A stretch of DNA of 64,000 bases from Mannheimia indoligenes (GCF_036880405.1 NZ_JBAJJM010000007.1:186001-250000); one strand, 5' to 3'; positions 42,425 through 51,690 are shown, counted from the first letter of the stretch. The notes: a model not told the origin generated them from the letters alone. Translations and numbers: made by a program.

Positions 42425-42808
42425 TTACTTCGCTTGTTTTTCTTTATAGTCTGCGATCGCTGCTTTAATCGCATCTTCTGCAAGAATTGAGCAGTGAACT
42501 TTTACCGGTGGTAATTCCAGCTCTTCTGCGATGTCGCTGTTTTTAATTGCACCTGCTTCATCTAAAGATTTACCTTTTACCCACTCGGTAATTAACGAAC
42601 TTGATGCGATTGCAGAACCGCAACCGTACGCTTTAAAACGTGCATCTTCAATGATACCTTGCTCGTTTACTTTAATTTGTAAACGTAAAATATCACCACA
42701 CGCAGGTGCACCTACCATACCTGTACCTACATCTGATGCTTCTTTATCAAATGTACCCACGTTACGTGGATTTTCGTAATGATCGATTACTTTCTCGCTA
42801 TATGCCAT
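42425..42808 (-). CDS. iscU: Fe-S scaffold protein IscU
   Basis: IscU is the scaffold on which 2Fe-2S clusters are built with sulfur from IscS. It has 127 residues. The ligands are the cysteines in GAPACGDILRL, AYGCGSAIASSS and VHCSILAEDA. ELPPVKVHC contains the LPPVK motif bound by HscA. AAGGAATAC precedes the ATG. It follows iscS after 30 bases. Confidence 0.97.
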   Translation of the reverse strand: MAYSEKVIDHYENPRNVGTFDKEASDVGTGMVGAPACGDILRLQIKVNEQGIIEDARFKAYGCGSAIASSSLITEWVKGKSLDEAGAIKNSDIAEELELPPVKVHCSILAEDAIKAAIADYKEKQAK

Positions 42809-42838
42809 TTTTGTATTCCTTCCAATTTAATTTATTAA

Positions 42839-44059
42839 TTAATGATGGTTCCATTCGATTTTGCTTAGATCCACACCGTCTTTAAACATTTCCCAAAGTG
42901 GAGAAAGTTCACGTAATTTCACAATCGCTTTTTTCACGATTTCGATAGTGTGATCGATCTCTTCTTCCGTTGTCCAACGACCTAATGTGAAACGAATTGA
43001 GCTGTGAGCTAACTCATCATCACGACCGATGGCACGCAACACATAAGAAGGCTCTAAACTTGCAGAAGTACAAGCTGAACCTGATGATACTGCGATATCA
43101 CGTAATGACATCATTAATGACTCACCTTCAACAAAGTTAAAGCTGATGTTTAAGTTTGAACCTACGCGTTTACCTTCTTCCATTGAGCCGTTTACATACA
43201 CTTCTTCGATATCTTTGAAGCCGTTGTATAAGCGATCACGCAATACGGTTAAACGAGCCATTTCGCTTGCCATTTCCTCTTTCGCAATACGGTATGCTTC
43301 GCCCATACCTACGATTTGGTGAACAGGTAATGTGCCTGAACGCATACCACGCTCGTGCCCACCACCGTGAATGATCGCTTCTAAGCGAACACGTGGTTTA
43401 CGGCAAACATATAAACCGCCGATACCTTTTGGTCCGTATAATTTGTGGCTTGAGAAAGACATTAAATCAACATTTAAGTCTTGTACATTCACTTCAATTT
43501 TACCAACAGACTGTGTTGCATCTACGTGGAAAATGATTTTTTTCGCACGGCAGATTGCACCGATCTCTTTAATTGGTTGGATTACGCCCATTTCGTTATT
43601 TACGTGCATTACTGACACTAAAATGGTATCTGGACGAATTGCAGCTTCAAATTTTGCTAAATCTAATAAACCGTCTTCTTCAGGATCTAAGTAAGTTACT
43701 TCAAAACCTTCACGCTCTAACTGACGGCAAGTATCTAATACCGCTTTGTGTTCAGTTTTAACTGTGATGATGTGTTTACCTTTTGTTTGATAGAAGTGTG
43801 CAGCACCTTTAATTGCAAGGTTGTCGGACTCAGTTGCACCAGACGTGAAAACGATTTCACGGCTGTCTGCACCGATTAAATCAGCAATTTGGTTACGAGC
43901 TACATCAACCGCTTCTTCCGCTTCCCAACCGAATTTGTGAGAGCGAGAAGCCGGGTTACCAAAGATACCGTCTTTGGTCATATATTCCATCATTTTTTTC
44001 GCAACACGTTCGTCCATTGGCGTGGTTGCTGCATAGTCCAAATAAATTGGTAATTTCAT
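42839..44059 (-). CDS. iscS: Cysteine desulfurase IscS
   Basis: IscS is a PLP enzyme that takes sulfur from cysteine for Fe-S clusters, tRNA thiolation and cofactors. It has 406 residues. It begins LPIYLDYAATTPMD. The PLP lysine is in SFSSHKLYGPKGIGG. The persulfide cysteine is in VSSGSACTSASLEPSYVL. AGGAGTAACA precedes the ATG. It lies 56 bases after iscR, with a single uptake signal between. Confidence 0.97.
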   Translation of the reverse strand: MKLPIYLDYAATTPMDERVAKKMMEYMTKDGIFGNPASRSHKFGWEAEEAVDVARNQIADLIGADSREIVFTSGATESDNLAIKGAAHFYQTKGKHIITVKTEHKAVLDTCRQLEREGFEVTYLDPEEDGLLDLAKFEAAIRPDTILVSVMHVNNEMGVIQPIKEIGAICRAKKIIFHVDATQSVGKIEVNVQDLNVDLMSFSSHKLYGPKGIGGLYVCRKPRVRLEAIIHGGGHERGMRSGTLPVHQIVGMGEAYRIAKEEMASEMARLTVLRDRLYNGFKDIEEVYVNGSMEEGKRVGSNLNISFNFVEGESLMMSLRDIAVSSGSACTSASLEPSYVLRAIGRDDELAHSSIRFTLGRWTTEEEIDHTIEIVKKAIVKLRELSPLWEMFKDGVDLSKIEWNHH

Positions 44060-44115
44060 TGTTACTCCTAGTTAAAACAACTCACAAGCGGTTGTTTTTA
44101 TTAAAAATTTTGCAA

Positions 44116-44568
44116 TTAGTGATGATGAGGATGTTCGTGACAATGTTCTTTTTCACAATCGTGATCAGCGTGTTCCTCGGCTAAATCCGCCACTGAAATT
44201 GTCCCTAAGAACTGCTCAATTTGATCTTCTAATCGCTCCCACAAAGAATGCGTTAAACATTGAGAATCTTTACGGCAGTTACCGCTACCCTTACATTTAG
44301 TAACGTCAATATTTTCATTAACCGCAGAAATAATCATTCCTACGCTAATTTCTTCCGGTTTTTTACCTAATTGATAACCACCACCCGGACCTCGAACGCT
44401 CTGCACAATACCATCACGGCGAAGTTGAGCAAAAAGTTGCTCTAAGTATGAAAGCGAAATTGCTTGGCGGTCTGAAATATCAGCTAAACTCACCGGCTCT
44501 GATTTACCGTGTAAAGCAATATCTATAATAGCTGTTACTGCATAACGCCCTTTTGAGGTAAGTTTCAT
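44116..44568 (-). CDS. iscR: Fe-S regulator IscR with a His-rich tail
   Basis: IscR is an Rrf2-family repressor that senses Fe-S status through a 2Fe-2S cluster and represses its own operon. It has 150 residues. The winged-helix N-terminus is MKLTSKGRYAVTAIIDIAL. The cluster ligands are Cys92, Cys98 and Cys104 (CKGSGNCRKDSQC) and His107. Residues 133-150 form an unusual tail with eight His and two Cys, unlike the E. coli C-terminus. GAGGATATTTT precedes the ATG. A matching IscR site lies upstream. Confidence 0.96.
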   Translation of the reverse strand: MKLTSKGRYAVTAIIDIALHGKSEPVSLADISDRQAISLSYLEQLFAQLRRDGIVQSVRGPGGGYQLGKKPEEISVGMIISAVNENIDVTKCKGSGNCRKDSQCLTHSLWERLEDQIEQFLGTISVADLAEEHADHDCEKEHCHEHPHHH

Positions 44569-44926
44569 AAAATATCCTCGTAATTTTATCCAGAAAACCT
44601 CTGGAGCAATGTGTAAATTTTGATATAACCCACCAATTTAGTCAATCATTTAAGCACTAATCAGTGTGAAAGGTTTTATATATTAAAAAAACGTAAAAAT
44701 AATGGATCTATTATACGAAAAAATAGCCCAAAATACCAAAAAATAAACTTATTTATAAACAATATAATTTCATTACTCTCACGTTTAACTGATCGGAACA
44801 GTTGAAATTTTGCAAAAATTGATTGATAGCATACGTCTTGCTCTCTAAAATCAGTCCGTTATATTTTTAACAATCGTAATTTATTATTAAAATTAACTAT
44901 TTTTCATATTATTTAAGAGACTTATT
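44569..44926. other. 358-base intergenic region between iscR and fadL
   Basis: It holds the isc promoter and IscR site near the iscR end. An uptake-signal remnant (AAATTTTGCAAAAATTG) lies in the middle. A very AT-rich stretch before fadL, with TTTTCATATTAT as a possible -10 region, completes it. I see no small reading frame with a ribosome-binding site, no RNA gene and no riboswitch fold. Confidence 0.6.
44610..44649 (-). promoter_or_regulatory. IscR type 1 site overlapping the isc promoter
   Basis: The 25 bases 44625-44649 read on minus as ATGATTGACTAAATTGG then TGGGTTAT. They agree with the E. coli type 1 consensus ATASYYGACTRWWWYAGTCRRSTAT at 20 positions. TTGACT inside it is a -35, and CAAAAT 17 bases downstream is a possible -10. 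This fits repression of iscR by cluster-bound IscR. Confidence 0.75.
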
Positions 44927-46261
44927 ATGAAAATTTTTTCAAAAACATTACTTGCATCATTAGTTACACTTTGTTCAGCAGGCACTGCTCACGCAGCAGC
45001 ATTCCAATTAGCTGAAGTTTCAACATCCGGTTTAGGTAGAGCTTACGCAGGTGATGCGGCTGTAGCGGATAATGCTTCTGTAGTTGCAACCAACCCTGCA
45101 TTAATGACATTATTCAAACAAACTGAGCTTTCTGCAGGTGGAATTGTTGTAAATGCTGATGTTGATATTGATGGCACACTTGGTGGCGTATTCAAGGCTT
45201 CACAAAAAAATATTATTCCTACAGCTGTAGTACCAAATTTATACATTGTTTCTCCAATCAATGACCGTTTTGCTATTGGTGGTGGAGTGAATGTAAACTA
45301 CGGTTTAAAATCTCGCTTTGCTCCTGACTATGCTGCAGGTGTTTATGGTGGTAATACTCAACTACAAGCAATCAATTTTAATTTAAGTGGAGCATACAAT
45401 TTAGGCTACGGATTTAGTGCTGGTGCAGGCTTAAATGTTATTTATTCTAAAGCAGAATTTATCCGTCATTTAGGTGTTGGCGGTAAAATTTTAGGTTCTC
45501 GTTTAGAACCTTTAGCTGCGAATGCTGCAAAAACTCTTGCACAAATGCAAAATGGTACAGAAGTTTCTCGTGTACACGGCGATGAATGGAGTTTAGGCTG
45601 GAATGCTGGTTTAATGTATGAAATTAATGAAAGAAACCGTTTAGGTATTGCTTATCACTCAGCGGTAAACGTGAAATTTAAAGGGCATTACTCAAACGCA
45701 TTCCCAACAGCATTTAATGGATTATTAGCAATACCAGCCATTGCTGCACAATCCCCTATTAGCCAAGCGACCGGTGGTCAAGAAATTCCTGGACGTTTAA
45801 CATTACATCTTCCAGCTTATTGGGAAATTTCAGGTTATCACAAATTAACCGACAAATTAGCAATGCAATATAGCTACAAACGTACAGAATGGGAAAAATT
45901 CAAAGCCTTAACCGCTTATGGTGAATCAGGTAATGTACTTCTTCATAAAGAAGAAAATTATAATGACTCTTCGCGTGTTGCGTTAGGTTTCTCTTATGAT
46001 GTAAACGAAGCATTAACCTTACGTACAGGTATCGCTTATGATGAGACTGCAAGTGTAAGAAGTCCGTCTATTTCTATTCCTGATACAGATCGTACTTGGT
46101 ACACACTTGGTGCAACTTACCGTTTTACACCAAATCTTTCTGCTGATTTAGGCTATGCTCACCTTAGAGGTTCAAAAAATACTTTTAAAGAGGGCAGTGC
46201 AGTATTTAATGTTAAATCACGTGCAAACCTTTACGGCTTAAACGTAAACTATAAATTCTAA
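44927..46261 (+). CDS. fadL: FadL-family outer-membrane transporter (OmpP1)
   Basis: This is a 14-strand outer-membrane barrel of the FadL family, which takes up long-chain fatty acids and other hydrophobic compounds; the Haemophilus member is OmpP1. It has 444 residues. The signal peptide ends THAAAFQ. The N-terminal plug contains STSGLGRAYAGDAAVADNA and ATNPALM, which are diagnostic. The last residue is Phe, as needed by BAM. AAGAGACTT precedes the ATG. A strong terminator follows, so it is monocistronic. Confidence 0.94.
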   Translation: MKIFSKTLLASLVTLCSAGTAHAAAFQLAEVSTSGLGRAYAGDAAVADNASVVATNPALMTLFKQTELSAGGIVVNADVDIDGTLGGVFKASQKNIIPTAVVPNLYIVSPINDRFAIGGGVNVNYGLKSRFAPDYAAGVYGGNTQLQAINFNLSGAYNLGYGFSAGAGLNVIYSKAEFIRHLGVGGKILGSRLEPLAANAAKTLAQMQNGTEVSRVHGDEWSLGWNAGLMYEINERNRLGIAYHSAVNVKFKGHYSNAFPTAFNGLLAIPAIAAQSPISQATGGQEIPGRLTLHLPAYWEISGYHKLTDKLAMQYSYKRTEWEKFKALTAYGESGNVLLHKEENYNDSSRVALGFSYDVNEALTLRTGIAYDETASVRSPSISIPDTDRTWYTLGATYRFTPNLSADLGYAHLRGSKNTFKEGSAVFNVKSRANLYGLNVNYKF

Positions 46262-46278
46262 TTTAATGAATTAATGTT

Positions 46279-46312
46279 AAAAGAGGTGTAAACTAAATTA
46301 CACCTCTTTTTT
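46279..46312 (+). terminator. Terminator after fadL
   Basis: AAAAGAGGTGTAA pairs with TTACACCTCTTTT around a six-base loop and ends in TTTTTT. Confidence 0.92.
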
Positions 46313-46324
46313 ATTGAATTTAAA

Positions 46325-46879
46325 ATGAAATCTCAAATTTACTACGATTATTACCAAAGCCCTGTAGGTAGATTACTTTTACTCGCCCAAAACGAAGGGT
46401 TAATTTATATTGAATTTGAACAAGAGCAACGCACAACTTCTGTTGAACCATTTACCAAAGCAAGCTCTACAAGCGGTGCAATTTTAGAAATTTTTTGCAA
46501 AACAAAAGAGATTTTAGACCGCTATTTCGCAGGGGAAAAAATTCCCTTTCAGCAGTTAGATTTTCTTGCTCCACAAGGTACGGAATTTCAACAGTCTGTT
46601 TGGAAAATTTTACGTGAAATTCCTCACGGCGAAACCACAACCTATGGTGAAATTGCCAAAAAATTAGGCAAACCAAGTGCTATGCGTGCGGTAGGCGGAG
46701 CGGTTGGGCGAAACCCAATTTCGATTTTAGTGCCTTGTCATCGGGTGTTAGGTAAAAATCAAACATTGACAGGGTTTGGTGGTGGCTTACCAAATAAACG
46801 TTTTCTGCTGGCATTAGAAGGAATAGCCTATCAAGATAAAGGCATTGAATTTGTGAAGCCGAAAATAAAGAAATGGTAG
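46325..46879 (+). CDS. ogt: Methylated-DNA--protein-cysteine methyltransferase
   Basis: This is a suicide repair protein that removes the methyl group from O6-methylguanine. It has 184 residues. The helix-turn-helix is GETTTYGEIAKKLGKPSAMR and the active-site cysteine motif is ILVPCHRVLGK. The N-terminal domain lacks the Ada regulatory cysteines, so it is of the Ogt type. It starts directly after the fadL terminator. Its stop codon touches a palindromic repeat shared with the end of arcB. Confidence 0.94.
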   Translation: MKSQIYYDYYQSPVGRLLLLAQNEGLIYIEFEQEQRTTSVEPFTKASSTSGAILEIFCKTKEILDRYFAGEKIPFQQLDFLAPQGTEFQQSVWKILREIPHGETTTYGEIAKKLGKPSAMRAVGGAVGRNPISILVPCHRVLGKNQTLTGFGGGLPNKRFLLALEGIAYQDKGIEFVKPKIKKW

Positions 46880-46907
46880 CGTAGGACGCACTTAGTGCGT
46901 CTCTACG
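46880..46907. repeat. Short palindromic intergenic repeat (GGACGCAC type), copy 2
   Basis: CGTAG, GACGCAC, TTA, GTGCGTC, T, CTACG forms a 12-bp stem with one bulged T. It separates the convergent ogt and arcB genes and also encodes the last codons of arcB. A degenerate copy is at 19116. Confidence 0.75.
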
Positions 46908-48733
46908 TATTCCTTAGCTAATTGTAAATCAGTCTGCCATTTTGAACTAATGATTTCTGCCCATTTCTCAATATTTTGCTCCCACTGCTCGCCATTATCA
47001 GACTGGGCAAGTTGAGCAATTTGTTGTAGTTGATGTAACCCAACCGATGCCAATGCCCCTTTGATTTTATGAGCTTCGTCCGCTGTTAATTTACGACTTT
47101 CGGCAGAATTTGTGATTTGCCAATCAGTTAAATAACGCTGTAAATTTTCCAAATAAGCTGGCATTAACTCAGCAAATAAATCCATATTGGTAAGAACATT
47201 TGCTTTCCCCATTACCTCAACCAATTCATTGAGCATTCCGATGTTATAAGATAAATTGTCAGAATTATTCGCTACAAGCGGTTGTTTTTCTTCATTTTTT
47301 TGCAAGAAGTCATTATCAAAATAGTGATTTAGGCAATTCAATAAGGCTTCTAAAGATAACGGCTTACGAAGTACATCGTCCATACCCTGTGCTTGATAAT
47401 CTTTTTGATTTTGAATGACATTCGCCGTTAAAGCGATAAGTAGCGGTAAATAATCAATTTCCTCGTTTTCATAACGGTTTCTTAATGTTTGTGCAATATC
47501 AAAACCTGTAGTATCAGGCAATTGAATGTCTAATAAAATTAAGTCGTAGCTATTTTGCTCAAAGCATTTAAATGCTTCTTCTCCTGTCATTGCAACATCA
47601 ACTTCGCAGCCCACTTTTTCTAACATTGCTTGAGCAACCACTACATTCATCTCAATATCTTCAACTAAAAGCACCTTTAATCCGTGCTTTTGAATATCTA
47701 GTTCAGGCTTGGTTTCCGTACTTTCTGCGTGAATAGTTAGGGTAAAGGTTGAACCTTGATTTTCTTGGCTTTTTACCATTAAATCTCCGCCCATCAGTTT
47801 TGCAATACGTTTTGAAACCGATAGACCAATGCCACTCCCTTGTGCTTTTTTCTCTTTCGAGTTTTCGGCTTGGTAGAACATATCGAAAATTTTGCGTTGA
47901 TCTTTTTCAGGAATACCAATGCCTGAGTCCGCCACACTAAAACTAAATTGCTCTTTCTCTAATTGGCAAATTTCCAGCAAAATTTGACCGCTTGTTGGGG
48001 TAAATTTCACAGCATTACTGATTAAATTCCATAAAATTTGGCTTAGACGGGCGTAGTCCGTATAAATATATTTAGGTAAATTCGGGGGATATTTTAATTT
48101 GAAATCAATATTTTTATTACCCGCCATAAAGTTACCGAAATTGGCGATATCTTGAATTAATTGCTCAAATTCAACCTCTTTTCTAAACAACTCAATGCGG
48201 CTACTGTCAATTTTTTCTAAGTCGATAATATCGCCAAAAATATGTGCTAATGCCGTTGCACTCATATTGATGGTTTTGAGGTATTCTTGCTGCTTTTCGC
48301 TTTGTTGTTCATCAAGCAAAATTTGGCTTAAGCCAATAATTCCATTCAGCGGCGTGCGTAATTCGTGGCTAATCGTTGCCATTAAGATCGTTTTATCACG
48401 ATTGTTTTTCTCTAATTTAGCGTGGAGATAAGCATCTTGCTCTCGAAGCTCTTCCAGATCTTTTACTGCTTTTTCTAAGCGTAAACGAGAACGCTCCAAC
48501 TTTTCTACTAAAAGTGTAAAAAAGTAAAGCACAAAAGGGGCAGAAATTAAGCCAAATGCGATGGAACGTAAGATATCCACTACAACTACTCTGCCTATAA
48601 ATAGATAGGTTAATCCACTTTGAATTAAAATTGCGGAAACGGCGACCACAAAAAAACCGAGTAAAGAGGCTCTTAATCGCCCTAATCTTAATACCCAATT
48701 TACATATTTTTGACTAAATTTTTTAACTTGCAT
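46892..48733 (-). CDS. arcB: Aerobic respiration control hybrid kinase ArcB (no PAS domain)
   Basis: ArcB is a membrane sensor that reads quinone redox state and phosphorylates ArcA. It has 613 residues from ATG 48733; E. coli ArcB has 778. Two membrane spans (about 23-45 and 52-77) are followed by a short coiled coil, with no PAS domain. The HisKA site is ISHELRTPLNG (His123). HATPase motifs are VADSGIGIPE and GSGIGLSVSKR. The receiver Asp is in LILLDIQLPD, and the HPt His is in DEAHKIKGALASVG. Its final Val-Glu-Thr-His and stop lie within a palindromic repeat. arcA is not in the window. Confidence 0.94.
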   Translation of the reverse strand: MQVKKFSQKYVNWVLRLGRLRASLLGFFVVAVSAILIQSGLTYLFIGRVVVVDILRSIAFGLISAPFVLYFFTLLVEKLERSRLRLEKAVKDLEELREQDAYLHAKLEKNNRDKTILMATISHELRTPLNGIIGLSQILLDEQQSEKQQEYLKTINMSATALAHIFGDIIDLEKIDSSRIELFRKEVEFEQLIQDIANFGNFMAGNKNIDFKLKYPPNLPKYIYTDYARLSQILWNLISNAVKFTPTSGQILLEICQLEKEQFSFSVADSGIGIPEKDQRKIFDMFYQAENSKEKKAQGSGIGLSVSKRIAKLMGGDLMVKSQENQGSTFTLTIHAESTETKPELDIQKHGLKVLLVEDIEMNVVVAQAMLEKVGCEVDVAMTGEEAFKCFEQNSYDLILLDIQLPDTTGFDIAQTLRNRYENEEIDYLPLLIALTANVIQNQKDYQAQGMDDVLRKPLSLEALLNCLNHYFDNDFLQKNEEKQPLVANNSDNLSYNIGMLNELVEVMGKANVLTNMDLFAELMPAYLENLQRYLTDWQITNSAESRKLTADEAHKIKGALASVGLHQLQQIAQLAQSDNGEQWEQNIEKWAEIISSKWQTDLQLAKEYVETH

Positions 48734-48745
48734 AATCTTCAATCC

Positions 48746-48774
48746 ATAAAAAAGCAGATCTTTCGATCTGCTTA
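48746..48774 (-). terminator. Terminator after the tannase-like gene
   Basis: On the minus strand AAGCAGATC and GATCTGCTT pair around GAAA, followed by TTTT. It lies 15 bases beyond the stop of the esterase gene and just upstream of arcB. Confidence 0.88.
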
Positions 48775-48789
48775 TTCTACTCTATTTTT

Positions 48790-50352
48790 TTATGGTTTGC
48801 CTTTGACGATTTCATCAACCCATTGGAATAGCTCTTCTAAGTCATAATCGCCTGAATGTGGCACACCCCACGGGGTTTCATAGTTCACGTTTTTACCTGC
48901 CATTTGTAGTTTAATCGCTAGAATAGCTGAAATGGCGAGGGAAGTATCACGATCCGCCGCACCCACTCGAATTCGCCAATGCTCTGCCGCATTTGGATTA
49001 TCCAAATAATACATTGGGTTCATTCTTTTCACCATTTGCGGATCGGCTAAGTTGATGCTCTGATTTGATGAACGTTCTGCACTATAAAGCGTGAAATGGC
49101 GATTGTTTTCCGTATATGTACCAAATAAATTATTTTCGCCGGAAGTCGCATTCAACGTATCAAACGCAGGTGGTGATTTCATTCGTTTATCTGAAAATAC
49201 ATAACCGAACCAATCTACGCTACTGACTTTGCCATTCTCAAATGAAAGCCAGCTGATTTGTTGGAAAGCTTTTTTCTCCTTGCTATTTTCCGCTAATTGG
49301 CTATAGGCTTTATTGGCGGAATGTTTAATAACATTTGCCAAATAATCTTTAAACGAGCCATTGCCTTTTGGATCGAGCGTTAGAGGGTTACCCTTATCAT
49401 CAACTAAATGTAAGCTGTTCAAATAAGTCGGAAAGCGTTCTGCCAACTCATTGGAGACCCTAATTTCTAGCTCACTTAGCGATCCTTCAATTTTTGGCAT
49501 TGGTTTTGAGCGATTATTATAACTATCTGCATTTAAGCGGCTCATATCCATTCGGCTATATTCATTAACGCCATTAAATTGCCATTCATACGCCATATCC
49601 GCATTTTCAAGATTAGTAATAGGGCAATAAGCTGAAACGGCAAAGATTTTATCACTTGCTTTCAATGCCCCAATTTCATTGAAATACGGCTCATAATCAA
49701 AATGATCGGCTGAAGCCCCTAACAATGCAGATAATGCCCCACCTGCACTAGTGCCGTTTGAGATAATTTTATTCGCATCACCCGGCATTGTTTCATCATT
49801 TGCGTGCAAATAACGTACGGCGGATTTTAAATCAATAATCGCAGCAGGGGCTTTACCGATAAATTTCCCCTCTTTTTGTAATGTACGACCTCTTGCTCCA
49901 ACACTTGCCACAACATAGCCTTTAGACAAGGCAACCAAAATTGCACTTGGTGAACCATCACGCCCTTTTTTATCGTAGCTTGCAGCTTTAGCCGGCATAT
50001 AACCACCTACCGAGTTTGGCAAGAAAATCGGTGCGGTATCCGCTTTATAACCGTTAATCTCGCCCTCGTTATAATAGGCTTCAGGCACATAAAGATTGAG
50101 GGTCTGATATTCAGGCTCAACCGGATTACCAACATAAACAATTCTCTCAAAGGCACGAAATTGGATTTTCTCACCATTTACTTCTGCTTCAACAGAACGA
50201 GCGTTTTGATCGTTAAACGTTAAATCGTAACCTGAGTCGGTTTTGTTAAAGAAAGGAATAGGCTCTTCTACAGGTTTTTCAGGCATTGTCGCAAAAGACC
50301 GGGTAGTTAATGCCATTACAGCAATCATTGTAGATAAAATATTTAGTTTCAT
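48790..50352 (-). CDS. Secreted tannase-like alpha/beta-hydrolase
   Basis: This is a 520-residue esterase with a signal peptide (MKLNILSTMIAVMALTTRSFA), so periplasmic or exported. The nucleophile elbow is SNGTSAGGALSALLG. A catalytic Asp is likely in RVGAADRDTSL and a His in WGVPHSGDYDLEE near the C-terminus. The layout fits subtype B tannases, which split galloyl or feruloyl esters of plant phenolics, as in lactobacilli. The substrate is inferred, not shown. It is flanked by its own terminator and by a glycosyltransferase gene on the same strand. It suits an animal gut or oral niche with plant feed. Confidence 0.75.
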   Translation of the reverse strand: MKLNILSTMIAVMALTTRSFATMPEKPVEEPIPFFNKTDSGYDLTFNDQNARSVEAEVNGEKIQFRAFERIVYVGNPVEPEYQTLNLYVPEAYYNEGEINGYKADTAPIFLPNSVGGYMPAKAASYDKKGRDGSPSAILVALSKGYVVASVGARGRTLQKEGKFIGKAPAAIIDLKSAVRYLHANDETMPGDANKIISNGTSAGGALSALLGASADHFDYEPYFNEIGALKASDKIFAVSAYCPITNLENADMAYEWQFNGVNEYSRMDMSRLNADSYNNRSKPMPKIEGSLSELEIRVSNELAERFPTYLNSLHLVDDKGNPLTLDPKGNGSFKDYLANVIKHSANKAYSQLAENSKEKKAFQQISWLSFENGKVSSVDWFGYVFSDKRMKSPPAFDTLNATSGENNLFGTYTENNRHFTLYSAERSSNQSINLADPQMVKRMNPMYYLDNPNAAEHWRIRVGAADRDTSLAISAILAIKLQMAGKNVNYETPWGVPHSGDYDLEELFQWVDEIVKGKP

Positions 50353-50439
50353 TTTTATTCTCTAAATTGAAATCGGGGCTATAAATGTCTAATCAATTAG
50401 CAAATTATTCTTTATGCTATGACCAAAAATACCCGAAAA

Positions 50440-51690
50440 TTATCCATATATTAATTCAATACGGCTCAACCCGGTATTTATCCCATTTGCATAACGTTTA
50501 GGAATAAATCCTTCTATATAGCCATCTTCAGCAATCACTTCATACTGACAAATAAGCCTTTCATCTTGAATCTGAGGTGATGAATCAAAAGTATGAGAAA
50601 TAACAATGCTAGAATGTAACTTCCAAACTACTTTATTGCCTTTTTTAAGTTTTGGAGTTGCAGCACGGAAAATAGAGCCACCTTCATTACAGCCAATATG
50701 AGTTAAGCTAAAATCAAAACCTACCTCTGAAATAGGATTTGCATTCATAAATCCAAAAATCCTATCACTTGCATATAGATCTTGCTGTACATAGCCCCAA
50801 ACTTTTTCTCTTAAAAAATACTGATCGGTAAATCGACTTGTATCACCATACTTTCTAACATAGTCATACATTTTCTCTGTTACATTCGGAATACTACCGG
50901 CAATGGCTCCCCAGAGCCCAGCTAAAATTAATTCTGTATGAGAGCCTGAATCTCGAATCGTATGAAAACGGCAACCGCTTGCAATCCATTCTGCAACAGT
51001 CGTCGCCTCCCTTTTAGAGATAACGGAATCTGCATCTCTAAATATAATATAACCTACACTCTCATCGTCCATTGCCAAAAAACGCCACATTGTTTTAGGC
51101 AAAGATTTTTCTTCACCTTGCACATAAATAATTTCACTATGAGGACTTGTTAATCGTTGAATGGCTTCTTCAGGTACTGTTTCATCTACATAAAAACGAC
51201 AGATCCAATTAGGATAAACTTCATTAACTAGTTGTACATTTAAAACTGCGGTTTCGATATATGCAGAACTTGCACCAAATAGAGAGAAGCTAATAATTTT
51301 TTTCTTTTTCTCTATATCAGATTGAATTGCAGGTAAGGCAGGTAAAATCGGATTATTTACTTTATGTTGAGCGTGTCTTAGTTCTAAAGCGGCTCTACCA
51401 TAAGGGGCTGCATTTTTCCAATCGAAAAGAGCACCATAGGCGTGGGATAGCACATCAAAATTATTGATCTCGCTTGGTTCAAGTTCAACTGCTTGTAGTG
51501 CATAGCTAACAGCATCTTGCCAGCGTTCAAGTTTAATACACATAGTTGATGCTGCCGATAAGAAAAAATCAGTGTCATAGCCAAGCAGCAAAGCCTGTTT
51601 AGCAATATCAAGAGCTTTTTCATAATTTCCAGTTTTTTGATAAAGCAAAATTTCTTGTCTAAACTGTGTCGCTTGAATATGTATTTCCAT
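50440..51690 (-). CDS. TPR-domain glycosyltransferase
   Basis: This is a 416-residue protein. The N-terminal 100 or so residues form about three TPR helix pairs (YEKALDIAKQALLLG; WQDAVSYALQAVELEPSE). A GT-A-type catalytic region follows, with the metal motif YIIFRDADSVIS. The combination suggests a cytoplasmic enzyme that docks a protein or glycan substrate through the TPRs. I cannot name the acceptor. With the gene at 37048 it is the second isolated putative glycosyltransferase of the window. Confidence 0.78.
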   Translation of the reverse strand: MEIHIQATQFRQEILLYQKTGNYEKALDIAKQALLLGYDTDFFLSAASTMCIKLERWQDAVSYALQAVELEPSEINNFDVLSHAYGALFDWKNAAPYGRAALELRHAQHKVNNPILPALPAIQSDIEKKKKIISFSLFGASSAYIETAVLNVQLVNEVYPNWICRFYVDETVPEEAIQRLTSPHSEIIYVQGEEKSLPKTMWRFLAMDDESVGYIIFRDADSVISKREATTVAEWIASGCRFHTIRDSGSHTELILAGLWGAIAGSIPNVTEKMYDYVRKYGDTSRFTDQYFLREKVWGYVQQDLYASDRIFGFMNANPISEVGFDFSLTHIGCNEGGSIFRAATPKLKKGNKVVWKLHSSIVISHTFDSSPQIQDERLICQYEVIAEDGYIEGFIPKRYANGINTGLSRIELIYG

